A stretch of 64,000 nt of DNA, from assembly GCF_000380245.2 (NCBI RefSeq), contig NZ_HG428745.1:187015-251014 (forward strand), given 5' to 3'. Below are positions 16,885 to 26,200 of this stretch, one piece after another; position 1 is the first letter of the stretch, and every line of letters starts with the position of its first letter. Below the pieces are notes generated by a model. That model searched no databases. It was not told where the DNA came from and saw only the letters and a list, made by a program, of their open reading frames with translations. This DNA comes from Bacillus massiliigorillae. Lineage in GTDB: Bacteria; Bacillota; Bacilli; Bacillales; DSM-1321. The position numbers and the translations under genes were made by a program.

Positions 16885-17430
16885 ATGACAAGATTAATGG
16901 TACTAGGACTACTCCGTGTAAAACCTATGTCCGGTTATGAAATTCAACAGTTATTACTAGAAAGCAAAACAGATGTATGGGCTGGTATTCTACCCGGCTC
17001 CATCTATCATGCCCTTAAGAAGATGGATAAGGAAGGTTTAGTGACTATTTCCTCTGTCGAAACAACAGGTAATCGTTCAAAAGCTATCTATGCTATTACA
17101 GAGCAAGGTGAAGCTGAGTTTAATTCATTATTACTAGAATCTTTCTCATCGTCGTCGCTTAATCTTCCAGCATCGCTTTATACGGGGCTTTCCATGTTAA
17201 CAATGGGTAACATTTCTGTGCAGAACGAACAGCTTTTAACTGCCATTCAAAGTCAAAAGGCACAATTACAAGCAAAGTATGAAGAAATGAAAACAGGAAT
17301 GGACATCAAGAAACAACATATTGGAGACTTCGACCCATTTACGGATTTAGTCTATAAAAACTTTAATTCTCAATGTGAGCTACAATTAAACTGCCTAGAA
17401 CAACTAGAGCAAATATTACAGAGTAAATAG
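16885..17430 (+). CDS. PadR-family transcriptional regulator
   Basis: A 181-residue protein with the PadR winged helix at its N-terminus (LGLLRVKPMSGYEIQQLL, then GSIYHALKKMDKEGLV), followed by a C-terminal helical dimerisation region (PF10400-like). It lies 58 bases after the ABC permease in the same direction. PadR proteins typically repress adjacent efflux transporters and are released by the transported compound, so it probably regulates the ABC pair. Confidence 0.9.
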   Translation: MTRLMVLGLLRVKPMSGYEIQQLLLESKTDVWAGILPGSIYHALKKMDKEGLVTISSVETTGNRSKAIYAITEQGEAEFNSLLLESFSSSSLNLPASLYTGLSMLTMGNISVQNEQLLTAIQSQKAQLQAKYEEMKTGMDIKKQHIGDFDPFTDLVYKNFNSQCELQLNCLEQLEQILQSK

Positions 17431-17499
17431 AATAAGAAAAGCGCAAAACGGGCGCTGGAGCTAGACACCACACAAAATTATATACATTCTTATCATTTC

Positions 17500-17556
17500 A
17501 AAAAAAGCGCCCCAAAAGTGATTTTCATTGCAATCACTTTTGGAACGCCTCTTTTT
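17500..17556. terminator. Bidirectional intrinsic terminator
   Basis: AAAAAAGCGCCCCAAAAGTGATT pairs imperfectly with AATCACTTTTGGAACGCCTCTTTTT. It separates the convergent padR and sulfur operons. Just upstream (17440-17466) lies GCGCAAAACGGGCGCTGGAGCTAGAC in two pieces, which looks like the end of a dispersed Bacillaceae intergenic repeat. Confidence 0.8.
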
Positions 17557-17558
17557 CA

Positions 17559-18335
17559 TTATAAAATATCCATCCAAACCTTAATTGCTGTTGCCATAAT
17601 TAAAATGGCTAAAACAACTTGTAAAACTTTTGTATTCATCTTTTGCCCAATCTTAGCTCCAATAGGTGAGGCAATTAGACTTGAAACAATTAATACAGCT
17701 GCTGGTAAATATGATATTTGCCCAGTTGAAATCTTACCGATTGTTGAGCCAATCGAAGAAATGAAGGCTACAGCAAGAGAAGTAGCTATTGTCATTCGAG
17801 TAGGAATCTTTAACACCACAAGCATGATTGGTACTAAAATAAAGGAACCACCTGCTCCAACAATTCCTGCAGCAATCCCAACAATTAAAGCTAAGATTAC
17901 AGCTAAAATTTTATTATATTTTACTTGATTAGCTGGTACATCATCTAACCCTTTTTTCGGAATGAACATCATAATTGTAGCGATTGTTGCTAATATCGCA
18001 TAAATGAAATTAACCGCGGTTTCTGGCATTAAGTCTGAACCATATCCACCTGCAAAACTACCAATTAAGATCGCCGTACCCATATAAAGAATTAGGTTTT
18101 TATTTAAATAACCACTATTTCTGTATGCCCATACTCCTCCAATTGTCGCAAATACAACTTGAACGGCACTTATACCAGATACATCATGCGCGCTGAAGGC
18201 TGTGAAACCTAGTAAAGGAGGTATATATAATAACATCGGATAGTTGATGATTGATCCTCCAATACCGACCATTCCAGAAATGAAAGAACCCACTAACCCA
18301 ATTAAGAAGATTGTGACGATAAAACCTATATCCAT
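17559..18335 (-). CDS. TauE/SafE-family sulfur-compound permease (YrkJ-like)
   Basis: A 258-residue membrane protein with about eight helices and the family repeats IGLVGSFISGMVGIGGS and IVGIAAGIVGAGGSFILVP, each with the glycine-rich turn of TauE/SafE transporters. Members export or exchange sulfite, thiosulfate or other sulfur anions. It is the last gene of the CstR-type sulfur operon, matching the position of yrkJ in B. subtilis, and probably removes sulfite or thiosulfate formed by the upstream enzymes. Confidence 0.85.
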   Translation of the reverse strand: MDIGFIVTIFLIGLVGSFISGMVGIGGSIINYPMLLYIPPLLGFTAFSAHDVSGISAVQVVFATIGGVWAYRNSGYLNKNLILYMGTAILIGSFAGGYGSDLMPETAVNFIYAILATIATIMMFIPKKGLDDVPANQVKYNKILAVILALIVGIAAGIVGAGGSFILVPIMLVVLKIPTRMTIATSLAVAFISSIGSTIGKISTGQISYLPAAVLIVSSLIASPIGAKIGQKMNTKVLQVVLAILIMATAIKVWMDIL

Positions 18336-18419
18336 CTAATCCCCTCCCTGTTAATCTTCTGAAACAGCATTAGGAGGGGCTACATACTCCCTCCTAACAA
18401 ATCTACTATTTACTGAAAC

Positions 18420-18659
18420 TTATTCTCCCTTTTTCACGAAGAACTTAAATACACCATTATCTTCAGAGCTTTCCAATAATTCATGTCCTGTTGATTTCGT
18501 CCATGCTGTTAAGTCTGCTAGTGAGCCTTTGTCCGTTGTATGGATTTCTAATACTTCTCCTGCTTCAATTGTATTGATTGCTTTCTTAGTTCTTACAATT
18601 GGCATTGGACATGCTAAACCTTTTGCATCTAAAAATTGATCTGCTTTAATCATCTTCAT
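18420..18659 (-). CDS. TusA-like sulfur carrier (YrkI-like)
   Basis: About 79 residues, the SirA/TusA fold. The persulfide-carrying cysteine sits in LDAKGLACPMPIVRTKKAI, the CPMP motif of the family. The start at 18659 has AAGGG six bases upstream; an ATG at 18665 is too close. It is probably a carrier that hands sulfane sulfur between the rhodanese and DsrE-like partners. It is separated from the MBL gene by two strong hairpins (18698-18824), which may alter its expression relative to upstream genes. Confidence 0.9.
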   Translation of the reverse strand: MKMIKADQFLDAKGLACPMPIVRTKKAINTIEAGEVLEIHTTDKGSLADLTAWTKSTGHELLESSEDNGVFKFFVKKGE

Positions 18660-18697
18660 TACCATCCCTTAATATTCATAAATTTATCCCGTTCAAA

Positions 18698-18824
18698 CAG
18701 GCGCTAAGACTCCCACTTCAAAATGAGAGCGAATGCAAGGCGTTTAAGTGGGAGCTCAAGCGCCTGTAAGAACCCGATTGGTTCAACTAATGCTCGGTGG
18801 GGGATGAATGCCCCCCACCGAGCA
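18698..18824 (-). other. Two tandem strong hairpins inside the sulfur operon
   Basis: Hairpin one: CAGGCGCT (18698) with AGCGCCTG (18759), and an inner CCCACTT/AAGTGGG. Hairpin two: TGCTCGGTGGGGG (18791) with CCCCCCACCGAGCA (ending 18824). Neither is followed by a long T run on the minus strand, so mRNA processing, stability or partial attenuation is more likely than full termination. Confidence 0.6.
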
Positions 18825-18864
18825 AAGTTTCACTTTATCTTTTGAAATCATTATTACTAATTAC

Positions 18865-19986
18865 TTATCTAACTGCACAACGGTTAGGACCGATTTCCAT
18901 TTCACGTTGCTCTTCTTCATTTGGCGTAATCTTACCCATATTAGTCTTACGAATTTCTTGATATGCATTTGGCTGTGGAGGAAGATTTTTTGATACTAAA
19001 TTTCTAAATTCTTCTTCATCCTCAATATTTAAACCATGATTTTTAGCAAATAGCGTTCCTAATTTCTCTGAAACACTTCCGTCATCATTTAATTCTTCAA
19101 TAATCATAAAGTGAGCTGGTAGGACGACTAACTCTTCAGAAAGTTCTTTATAACGGCTATATAATGTTTCTCGTAAATCTCCTACCCAATCATCTGCTAA
19201 ACCAGCTAGATCAGGGCGACCGATGGAATCAATAAATAAAATATCACCTGTTAGTAGGAACTTCTCATCTACTACGAAAGAAGTCGAACCAATTGTATGA
19301 CCTGGAGAATATAGGGCATGAATGTTGATTGTTGTATGACCAATTGTTACATCATTACCGCCTTCTAGCTTCTCATAATCAAACTGTACTTCTTCAGCAT
19401 CTTTTGGTGGTAACCAGTAAGTTGCACCTGTTGCTTCAGCAATATGACGTCCTCCTGAGATGTGATCTGCATGAAGATGCGTATCAAACACATGCTTGAT
19501 TTCCACACCTTTCTCTTTAGCAAAATCTAAGAAAATATCCTTCATACGCGTTGCATCAATAATAGCCGCTTCTCCATTTGAAATAACCATGTAAGAAAGA
19601 CACCCCTTACCGATACGAACAAATTGATAAATTTCTCCTCCGTCTTTTAAATCACCAACTTTTACAGGCTCTAAATGCTCACTCCAAGCTTTCATACCTC
19701 CTTGAAGATAAGCAACATCAAGTCCTGCTTCATACAGCATTTCAGCTACCATAATAGAAGAACCTTCTTTTGCACACACTACTAATATGTCTTTACCCTT
19801 TGGAAGCTGATCCATAATCCCTTCTACACCATCTAATAAATCAAAATAAGGAACATTTAAATATTCGAAGTTTTCGCCTTCAATTTTCCAATCTGCAAAT
19901 GCATCTTCGTTACGAACGTCTAAAATGAATAATGCATCCTTATTAAAAACTTTCTTCGTCACTTCACTAGCTAACATAACTTTCAT
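18865..19986 (-). CDS. Rhodanese-MBL fusion, persulfide dioxygenase-like (YrkH-like)
   Basis: About 373 residues. Residues 1-110 are a rhodanese-like domain with a cysteine in VVCAKEGSS. The rest is a metallo-beta-lactamase fold with THLHADHISGG, a further histidine in YSPGHTIGS, DILFIDSIGRPDL and PAHF, the iron-binding pattern of ETHE1/CstB-type persulfide dioxygenases. Such enzymes oxidise glutathione or low-molecular-weight persulfide to sulfite. Domain order (rhodanese first) differs from staphylococcal CstB, which has the rhodanese at its C-terminus. The start is ambiguous: GTG 19989 or ATG 19986 both sit after AGGGGG. Confidence 0.85.
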   Translation of the reverse strand: MKVMLASEVTKKVFNKDALFILDVRNEDAFADWKIEGENFEYLNVPYFDLLDGVEGIMDQLPKGKDILVVCAKEGSSIMVAEMLYEAGLDVAYLQGGMKAWSEHLEPVKVGDLKDGGEIYQFVRIGKGCLSYMVISNGEAAIIDATRMKDIFLDFAKEKGVEIKHVFDTHLHADHISGGRHIAEATGATYWLPPKDAEEVQFDYEKLEGGNDVTIGHTTINIHALYSPGHTIGSTSFVVDEKFLLTGDILFIDSIGRPDLAGLADDWVGDLRETLYSRYKELSEELVVLPAHFMIIEELNDDGSVSEKLGTLFAKNHGLNIEDEEEFRNLVSKNLPPQPNAYQEIRKTNMGKITPNEEEQREMEIGPNRCAVR

Positions 19987-20053
19987 CACTAACAATTACC
20001 CCCTATGGTATATTAAAGAATAAAAAAATTCAGGAAATTTTGAGCGTCAAAAT

Positions 20054-20449
20054 TTAGAACGTCAATGTTACATCAGCATCTTTTGCAAATTCTAAAAATG
20101 TTACTGCTCCCCCTACTTCAATGCCGTCTACAAAATCTTCCTTCGTTAATCCCATTACATCCATAGTCATTTGACAGCCAATAAATGTAACTCCCATTTC
20201 TTGAGCCATACTTGTAAGTTCTGGTATTGTTGGCACATTTGCTTTCTGAAAACCTTCTGCAAAATGTTCTTTTCCTGCTGGCATTTCAAGATGTTGATTT
20301 CCTTCTTTATGAATTAAATTCAATCCTTCAAATGTAAAGAACACTGCTACTTCTTGATCTGTTGCTGCTGCTGCATTTGCAATATTAAACACTTTGTATG
20401 CATCAAATAATCCGCCATTACTTGCGATAATTGCTACTTTTTTACTCAT
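20054..20449 (-). CDS. DsrE/DsrF-like sulfur relay protein
   Basis: A 131-residue DsrE-fold protein. The conserved cysteine is in GVTFIGCQMTMDVMG, the usual position of the persulfide-accepting residue, and the N-terminus VAIIASNGGLFDAYKVFNIA is the nucleotide-fold-like strand and loop. It is a likely partner of TusA-like carriers in moving sulfane sulfur. A paralogue lies at 21809-22288. It lies between the YrkF-like and YrkH-like genes. Confidence 0.85.
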   Translation of the reverse strand: MSKKVAIIASNGGLFDAYKVFNIANAAAATDQEVAVFFTFEGLNLIHKEGNQHLEMPAGKEHFAEGFQKANVPTIPELTSMAQEMGVTFIGCQMTMDVMGLTKEDFVDGIEVGGAVTFLEFAKDADVTLTF

Positions 20450-20519
20450 ATTACTTTTTACACCCCTATATTCTTTATAACCTGCATAATCTATCTAAGA
20501 TTATGCAGGTATCATATAT

Positions 20520-21077
20520 TTACTTACCTTCAGTCCACTCACTCATACCTGGTACTACATTCACTACTTTTGCAAAACCATTTGCCGCTAATTTTTGAGC
20601 AGCCATATCACTTCTGTTGCCAGAGCGACATACAACATAAATTTCTTCAGCTTTATTTAGTTCATTCATGCGTTCTTCTAATTCACCAAGAGGAATAGAT
20701 ACTGCCCCCGGTATATGATTGAACGCATATTCTGCTGTTTCTCGAACATCCAGCACCACTATTTTATTTTCAGCTTGTAGTTTTTCTTGAAGCTGTTCAT
20801 TATTTATTACTTGAGAATACTTTCTTTCAGTTGGCTCATCATCAGAAGACTTTCTTAAATAATGTTTAAGTACATCGCCTTCCTCAATTGTTCCAATATA
20901 CTGATGCCCTGTGCTTTCAGCCCAAGCTTTCATATCGGCCTTTGAGCCTTTATCAGTCGCTTCCACTTCTAAAACTTGACCTGCTTCTAGCGTATTCATC
21001 GTTTTCTTTGTTCTTACAATCGGCATTGGACAAGCTAAGCCTTTTGCATCCAAAGTAACGTCCACTTTGATCGCCAT
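20520..21077 (-). CDS. TusA-rhodanese fusion (YrkF-like)
   Basis: A 185-residue two-domain protein. Residues 1-75 are TusA-like with LDAKGLACPMPIVRTKK, and residues 90-185 are a rhodanese domain with the active-site loop CRSGNRSD. One chain therefore combines the persulfide-forming and sulfur-carrying steps. It corresponds to B. subtilis YrkF. In the operon it follows two single rhodaneses and precedes a DsrE-like gene. Confidence 0.9.
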   Translation of the reverse strand: MAIKVDVTLDAKGLACPMPIVRTKKTMNTLEAGQVLEVEATDKGSKADMKAWAESTGHQYIGTIEEGDVLKHYLRKSSDDEPTERKYSQVINNEQLQEKLQAENKIVVLDVRETAEYAFNHIPGAVSIPLGELEERMNELNKAEEIYVVCRSGNRSDMAAQKLAANGFAKVVNVVPGMSEWTEGK

Positions 21078-21107
21078 CTATATTCCTCCCAAAACCTCAA
21101 TAATTAA

Positions 21108-21404
21108 TTACTCTGTTTTACCTTCCCAAGACATCATTCCACCAGTCATATTGATAACATTGTATCCTTGACCTTCTAAAAACTGTGTCGCGCTTCCACT
21201 TCTACCACCTGAGCGACAAACCATAATATATTCCTTCGATTTATCTAACTCATTCATACGGAATTCTAATAGACCCAGAGGAATATTTACTGCTGTTGGA
21301 ATCTTTCCAGCTGCTACTTCATCTACTTCTCGAACATCGATAATATTCAATTGTTTGCCTTCATTTAACTGTTGTTCTACTTCTTTTGGCGTAATGTTTT
21401 TCAT
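21108..21404 (-). CDS. Single-domain rhodanese sulfurtransferase
   Basis: A 98-residue cytoplasmic rhodanese with the active-site loop CRSGGRSGSA (Cys around residue 64) and the N-terminal LNIIDVREVDE motif. It transfers sulfane sulfur between small-molecule or protein thiols. It is tightly packed with the neighbouring sulfur genes. Confidence 0.92.
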   Translation of the reverse strand: MKNITPKEVEQQLNEGKQLNIIDVREVDEVAAGKIPTAVNIPLGLLEFRMNELDKSKEYIMVCRSGGRSGSATQFLEGQGYNVINMTGGMMSWEGKTE

Positions 21405-21426
21405 CGTTGTTCCCTCTTTTCTTTTA

Positions 21427-21786
21427 TTATGACCACGTACTCATGCCACCCTTAACATTTGTCACTTGCTGAAATCCCATCTTCTTAAGTAATTTGCTCG
21501 CCTTATTACTTCTCATTCCACTTTGACATATAACAATAACCTCTTTTTCCTTAGAAAGTTGAGATGCTTTGGTAGTTAGCTCTTGCAGCGGAATATTTTT
21601 AAATCCTTTAATATGGTGAGATTTATATTCTCCGGGTGTTCGTACATCTATATATTGCTTATTTTTTTCATTTAATTGTTTTCTTAAATCAATCGTTGTT
21701 ATATTCGATACTCCTTTAGTAGGCATCATGCGCCACACTAGAAAAGCTACGATTAATACAATGACAGCAACATTCATCCAATCCAT
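21427..21786 (-). CDS. Membrane-anchored rhodanese
   Basis: A 119-residue protein: an N-terminal membrane helix (VAVIVLIVAFLVWRMM) followed by a rhodanese domain with YIDVRTPGEYKSHHIKG and the catalytic loop CQSGMRSNKAS. The anchor places the enzyme at the membrane, perhaps near the TauE-like permease. It is 22 bases from each neighbour. Confidence 0.9.
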   Translation of the reverse strand: MDWMNVAVIVLIVAFLVWRMMPTKGVSNITTIDLRKQLNEKNKQYIDVRTPGEYKSHHIKGFKNIPLQELTTKASQLSKEKEVIVICQSGMRSNKASKLLKKMGFQQVTNVKGGMSTWS

Positions 21787-21808
21787 GTGAAATCTCTCCT
21801 TATTCTAA

Positions 21809-22288
21809 TTAAATAAACAAGTTCACATTACCATCCTCGGCATCTGCCAAATATGCTGCAACACCTGCATATTCAATATCATCTAGTAATTCTGCTTTAT
21901 CTAGTCCTAATAAATCCATTGTCATCGTACAAGCAACAAGTTTCACGTCTTGCTCTTGAGCCATTTCAATGAGCTGAGATACTGTTAAAGTATTATGTTT
22001 CTTCATAATATCTTTAATCATTTTCGGACCCATACCAGCAAAGTTCATTTTAGAAAGACCCATCTTTTCTGAACCTCTCGGCATCATCTTTGCAAACATT
22101 TTTTCCATAAAACCTTTTTTCACTTCTATCACTTCGTCTTTACGTAATGCGTTTAAACCCCAGAAGGTATGAAAGATTGTCACCTCGTGATCGTATGCTG
22201 CTGCACCATTTGCAATGATATAAGCAGCCATCGCCTTATCATAATCTCCACTAAACAAAACAATTGTCGTTCTCTTCTTCTCCGTCAT
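21809..22288 (-). CDS. DsrE/DsrF/DrsH-like protein (YrkE-like)
   Basis: A 159-residue DsrE-fold protein with KRTTIVLFSGDYDKAMAAYI at the N-terminus and the conserved cysteine in LVACTMTMDLLG. The middle MMPRGSEKMGLSKMNFAGMG insertion is typical of the larger YrkE-type peroxiredoxin-like members. It is the first gene after the operator at 22318-22337, and so the head of the structural operon. Confidence 0.87.
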   Translation of the reverse strand: MTEKKRTTIVLFSGDYDKAMAAYIIANGAAAYDHEVTIFHTFWGLNALRKDEVIEVKKGFMEKMFAKMMPRGSEKMGLSKMNFAGMGPKMIKDIMKKHNTLTVSQLIEMAQEQDVKLVACTMTMDLLGLDKAELLDDIEYAGVAAYLADAEDGNVNLFI

Positions 22289-22317
22289 TTTGTTCCCCCT
22301 GTTATTCTTTGAATTAA

Positions 22318-22337
22318 ATATACCTTAAGGGGTATAT
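22318..22337. promoter_or_regulatory. CsoR/CstR-type operator before the sulfur operon
   Basis: ATATACCTTAAGGGGTATAT: TATACC and GGGGTATA arms with a short centre, the form bound by CsoR/CstR-family repressors. It lies 30 bases before the YrkE-like start codon. Confidence 0.65.
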
Positions 22338-22408
22338 TTATGTCTAAAAAAATGCTCATATATAACTCTTATACAATTACTATCTTTTTTATTTTATCAT
22401 CCTGGTTT

Positions 22409-22427
22409 TCCTACCCCTACGGGTATT
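22409..22427. promoter_or_regulatory. Second CsoR/CstR-type operator
   Basis: CTACCCCTACGGGTATTAA contains TACCC-CTAC-GGGTA, again the pseudo-palindromic CstR pattern, between the cstR stop and the YrkE-like gene. Confidence 0.6.
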
Positions 22428-22467
22428 AATATTAATAAAAATAAAAGAGACTGTCAACTCTTTTATC

Positions 22468-22728
22468 TTATCTGCTTTTTACTAATAAATTAACAGCTTC
22501 TTTCACTAATGCTTCTGTATCTTGACCTTTAGATTCAGCATTTTGAACACATTCCACTAAGTTAGAACTAACAATCACTCCAATTGTACGATCTACTGCT
22601 GATCTTGTTGCTGAAAGTTGAGTAATTACTTCTTTACAGTCTTTTCCCTCTTCCATCATACGTAGAATACCACGTAATTGTCCTTCAATACGTTTAACTC
22701 GATTCTTTACTTGGTTATCATAAATCAT
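22468..22728 (-). CDS. cstR: Persulfide-sensing repressor of the CsoR family
   Basis: An 86-residue helical CsoR/RcnR-family repressor. It keeps two cysteines, in KDCKEV (about residue 31) and LVECVQ (about 60). It has asparagine rather than histidine at the copper-ligand position before the second cysteine (SSNLVECV). That Cys-Cys without His pattern marks CstR, which senses persulfides, rather than copper-sensing CsoR. Its place next to nine sulfur-transfer genes and three matching operators strongly supports this. Confidence 0.9.
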   Translation of the reverse strand: MIYDNQVKNRVKRIEGQLRGILRMMEEGKDCKEVITQLSATRSAVDRTIGVIVSSNLVECVQNAESKGQDTEALVKEAVNLLVKSR

Positions 22729-22750
22729 TATTTATCCTCCTTCTTGTTGT

Positions 22751-23089
22751 TTATTTACAAGTACAATTGCTCATTGTATAAGACATCACATTGATACCAT
22801 TCTTTCGTAAAAGTCTAATACCCATATTCTTCTCAATTTGGTTTTGAGCAATGACATGTACATTTTTGCTAGGTATTTCATGATAATGCCTATTTAAATA
22901 GGCTACTGGAATATTAATTGCATTCGATGATAATGGTCTTTTATCTGAAATATTATAATCCCTTAAATCAACTATAACAACAGGTAGTTCTTGCTTAACT
23001 TTTGAACACGGCACACCTTGTACAGGGGCAAATCTTTTATACATCATTATTAAAATGATTAAAAATACTGCAATGAGTATATATGTCAT
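22751..23089 (-). CDS. Membrane-anchored rhodanese-like protein lacking the catalytic cysteine
   Basis: A 112-residue protein with an N-terminal helix (MTYILIAVFLIILIMMYKRF) and a rhodanese-like fold. IVDLRDYNISDKR matches the DVRxxxE region, but the active-site loop reads VIAQNQIEKNMGIR with no cysteine. Instead a cysteine pair sits at the extreme C-terminus (SNCTCK), and another cysteine lies in QGVPCSKV. It precedes cstR by 22 bases and shares the operator at 23199-23217. It may be a sensor, scaffold or redirected sulfurtransferase using the terminal cysteines; that is inference. Confidence 0.7.
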   Translation of the reverse strand: MTYILIAVFLIILIMMYKRFAPVQGVPCSKVKQELPVVIVDLRDYNISDKRPLSSNAINIPVAYLNRHYHEIPSKNVHVIAQNQIEKNMGIRLLRKNGINVMSYTMSNCTCK

Positions 23090-23198
23090 TATATCAACTC
23101 CTCATACATTTAGGAATATAACTATACCTTTATTTCCATTTATCAGGTAATGATATGCTTGACTACTTCAATATAATATTCCCTTGATTATCTTATAC

Positions 23199-23217
23199 TA
23201 TACTATAAGGGGTATAA
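23199..23217. promoter_or_regulatory. Third CsoR/CstR-type operator, before the rhodanese-like/cstR operon
   Basis: TATACTATAAGGGGTATAA has TATAC and GGGTATA arms like the other two sites. It lies about 110 bases before the rhodanese-like gene and would make cstR autoregulated. Confidence 0.6.
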
Positions 23218-23251
23218 TCTATTTTTTTGCTTATAATTTTTTCAATAAAAA

Positions 23252-23279
23252 AACTGCTCTCAAAATCGAGAGCAGTAAT
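23252..23279 (-). terminator. Intrinsic terminator of the RND pump gene
   Basis: Minus-strand ACTGCTCTCGATTTTGAGAGCAGTTTTTTT hairpin, in two halves of ACTGCTCTC/GAGAGCAGT, right after the stop at 23284. Confidence 0.85.
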
Positions 23280-23283
23280 TAAG

Positions 23284-26200
23284 TTACATATCTTTTGTCA
23301 TTTCCCTAGAAGATTTTCTAGTAAACTTCTTCGTTAACTTGCTTGTTACTTCATATGCAATTGGAACAATAACAAGTGTTAATAGCGTTGAACTAATTAA
23401 ACCACCAATTACAGTAACACCTAGACTCTTCGAAATAATTCCGCTTCCTTCAAGACCTAGTGCTAATGGAATTAATGCACCAATTGTCGCAATAGCTGTC
23501 ATCAGAATTGGACGTAAACGCGTTACTCCCGCTTCCAGAATAGCCTCTCTTGTAGACAATCCTTCTCTTTCTTTATGAATAACACGGTCAATTAACACAA
23601 TCGCATTTGTTACTACGATACCAATCAACATAAGAGCACCCATCATAGATGATACGCTTAATGTTTCTCCAGAGATTAGTAATGCTAATAATGCACCAAT
23701 AATCGTAAATGGCAGTGAGAATAGAATAGCAAACGGTGCTAATCCTCCACCAAATGTGATAACAAGAACTAAGTAAACAATTGCAATAGCTGCAAGCATT
23801 GCTAAACCTAGTTGCGTAAATGATTCTTGAATGTCCGCTGTAACGCCACCCATCGAAACATCTACTTTAGATGGAATATCTAATTTGTCTATTTTTTTCT
23901 GAATCGCTTGTGACGCAGCAGATACATCATCTGTCTTAAGCTCTCCGCTTACACTCACATAGATTTTACCGTTACGACGATTTACCGTATCAGAAGTTGT
24001 TGCTTCTTCTACTTTAGCAACATCTTTAATTTTCACAGTCATGCCAAGTGGAGATGTAATCGTTTTGTTTTGTAAATCTTCAAGCGTTGCATACGTTGCT
24101 TTTTCTTTTTGAACATATACTTTTAAGTCTTCACCGTCTTTTTCAACAGTTGTTAATACAGGCTGTTCTCTTTCTGGAGCTAATGCCATACTAATTTGTC
24201 CGGCCGTTAAACCTAGCTTCGCTAACTTCTCTTGATCGGCTACAAATGTATACTGATCATATGTTTTTGCGATACTAGAATCGACTTTTTTGATATCCTT
24301 GTTAGCTTTTAGGATGTCTTCTACTTCTTTAACAACAGGCTCAATGTCTTTCATACGCTCTCCAGATACTTGCATATCAATAGCATTACTTGTTCCTGTC
24401 ATGCCGAAATCTTGAGACTTCCATTCACCTTTATCTGTTTTAGCTTGAACACCTTTAATAACTTCATCTTTTTCTTTTTCGAAGTTCTTCGTATCCTTAT
24501 CATAGTTTATAAAGAACATCGCACTTGTTGAATTACCTGGAGTCATTGGATTTGATCCACCAAGTGACATTTGTACCATCTCAACATCTTTACGATCTAA
24601 GAAATACTTTTCAGCATCTGTTGTAATCTTCTCAGCCTCTTCCATTGTTACACCTGGCTCTGGCTTAAACGTAACAATCATTGATTTCTCTTCACCCATG
24701 TCCATGAAGCTTACGCCAATCAATGGAATTAAGGCAAGACTCCCAACCAATAAGAGTACAGCAATACCGCTAGTAATCCATTTATGATTTAATGCCCAAT
24801 TTAATATTTTCTTATAACCGCCTGCCATTTTTCCAGGCTTATGGTCTTCATGCTTTATCTTCACACCATTTTTAAACATTGTATGCGCAAGCATTGGAAC
24901 AATCGTAATCGCTACAAACAATGAAGCTAATAATGAGAAAACCATTGTTAAACCAAAAGGTAAGAATAGTTCACCTACCATGCCACCTACTAAACCTAAC
25001 GGTAAGAATACCGCGATTGTTACAATCGTTGATGACATAATTGGCATGAACATTTCTTTTGTTGCTTCACGAATTAAAGCGCCACCAGTTAATTTCTCGT
25101 TTTTATTGCCCATCCTACGATAAATATTTTCTATAACTACAATGGAATCATCGACAACACGACCAATTGCAACGGTCATGGCACCAAGAGTCATCATATT
25201 CAATGTAATATCCATCTGTTTTAGAAGTAGAACCGCAATCAGTAATGATAACGGAATAGATACTACAGAAATAATCGTTGAACGAATATCACGTAAGAAC
25301 AAAAGAATAATTAGAATCGCAAAACCTGCACCAAATAGTGCTTTACTTAACATCGTTTTAACCGAATCTTCGATAGGAAGTGCTTGGTCAAATGATGTAA
25401 CAACATCTAAGCCTTCGATATCTTCTTCAAAATCTTTCATTTTATCTTTAACTTTATTTGCTACATCAACTGTATTAGCATCAACGGATTTCACAACCGA
25501 AATACCGATTGCTTCTTTACCGTTCGTTCTTGAAATAGACTCGGCTTCGCCTACTTCTTTAATATCTGCTATTTCACTTAATTTAACTGTAGGTATACCT
25601 GCCATCCCAGCTTGATTAGCAGCAGGTGCCTGACTCATGCCAGTAGCCCCTTGAGGTCCTTGAGCAGCACCTTGCCCTGCTTCACTATCTGAAGATGGAA
25701 TAACTGGAATTTGCATATTCTTTAAATCTTCGATAGTTGTAATATTACCGTTTACTTGAACGGCTTTTTCTTTATTTTTAAACGTATATAATCCTAATGG
25801 AACATTAATATCTGAACCTTTAATAATTCCTTCAACTGTTTCTTGTGAAAGGCCTAATTGTTTCATTTTGTCTTCTTTATAGACTAGCTGTACTTTATCA
25901 ATTTGCTGACCTGATACTTGAACAGCAGAAACACCATCAAGTCCTTCTAAAGCTGGAGCAATCTTATCTTCCACAATATTCGTTAATGAAGCAAGAGATT
26001 CTTTATCATTTGCCACACTCAAAGCTAGAATCGGGAACGCATTGATATTCATTTTATCAATAGTTGAATCTTCTACACCATCTGGTAAAACTAGAGCTTC
26101 AAGTACATCTTCAATATCTTTTTTTGCATCATCCATATTTTTTCCATATTCATACTCCACCTGTACAGATGAAGCATTTTGGTAGGATGTAGAAGCTACC

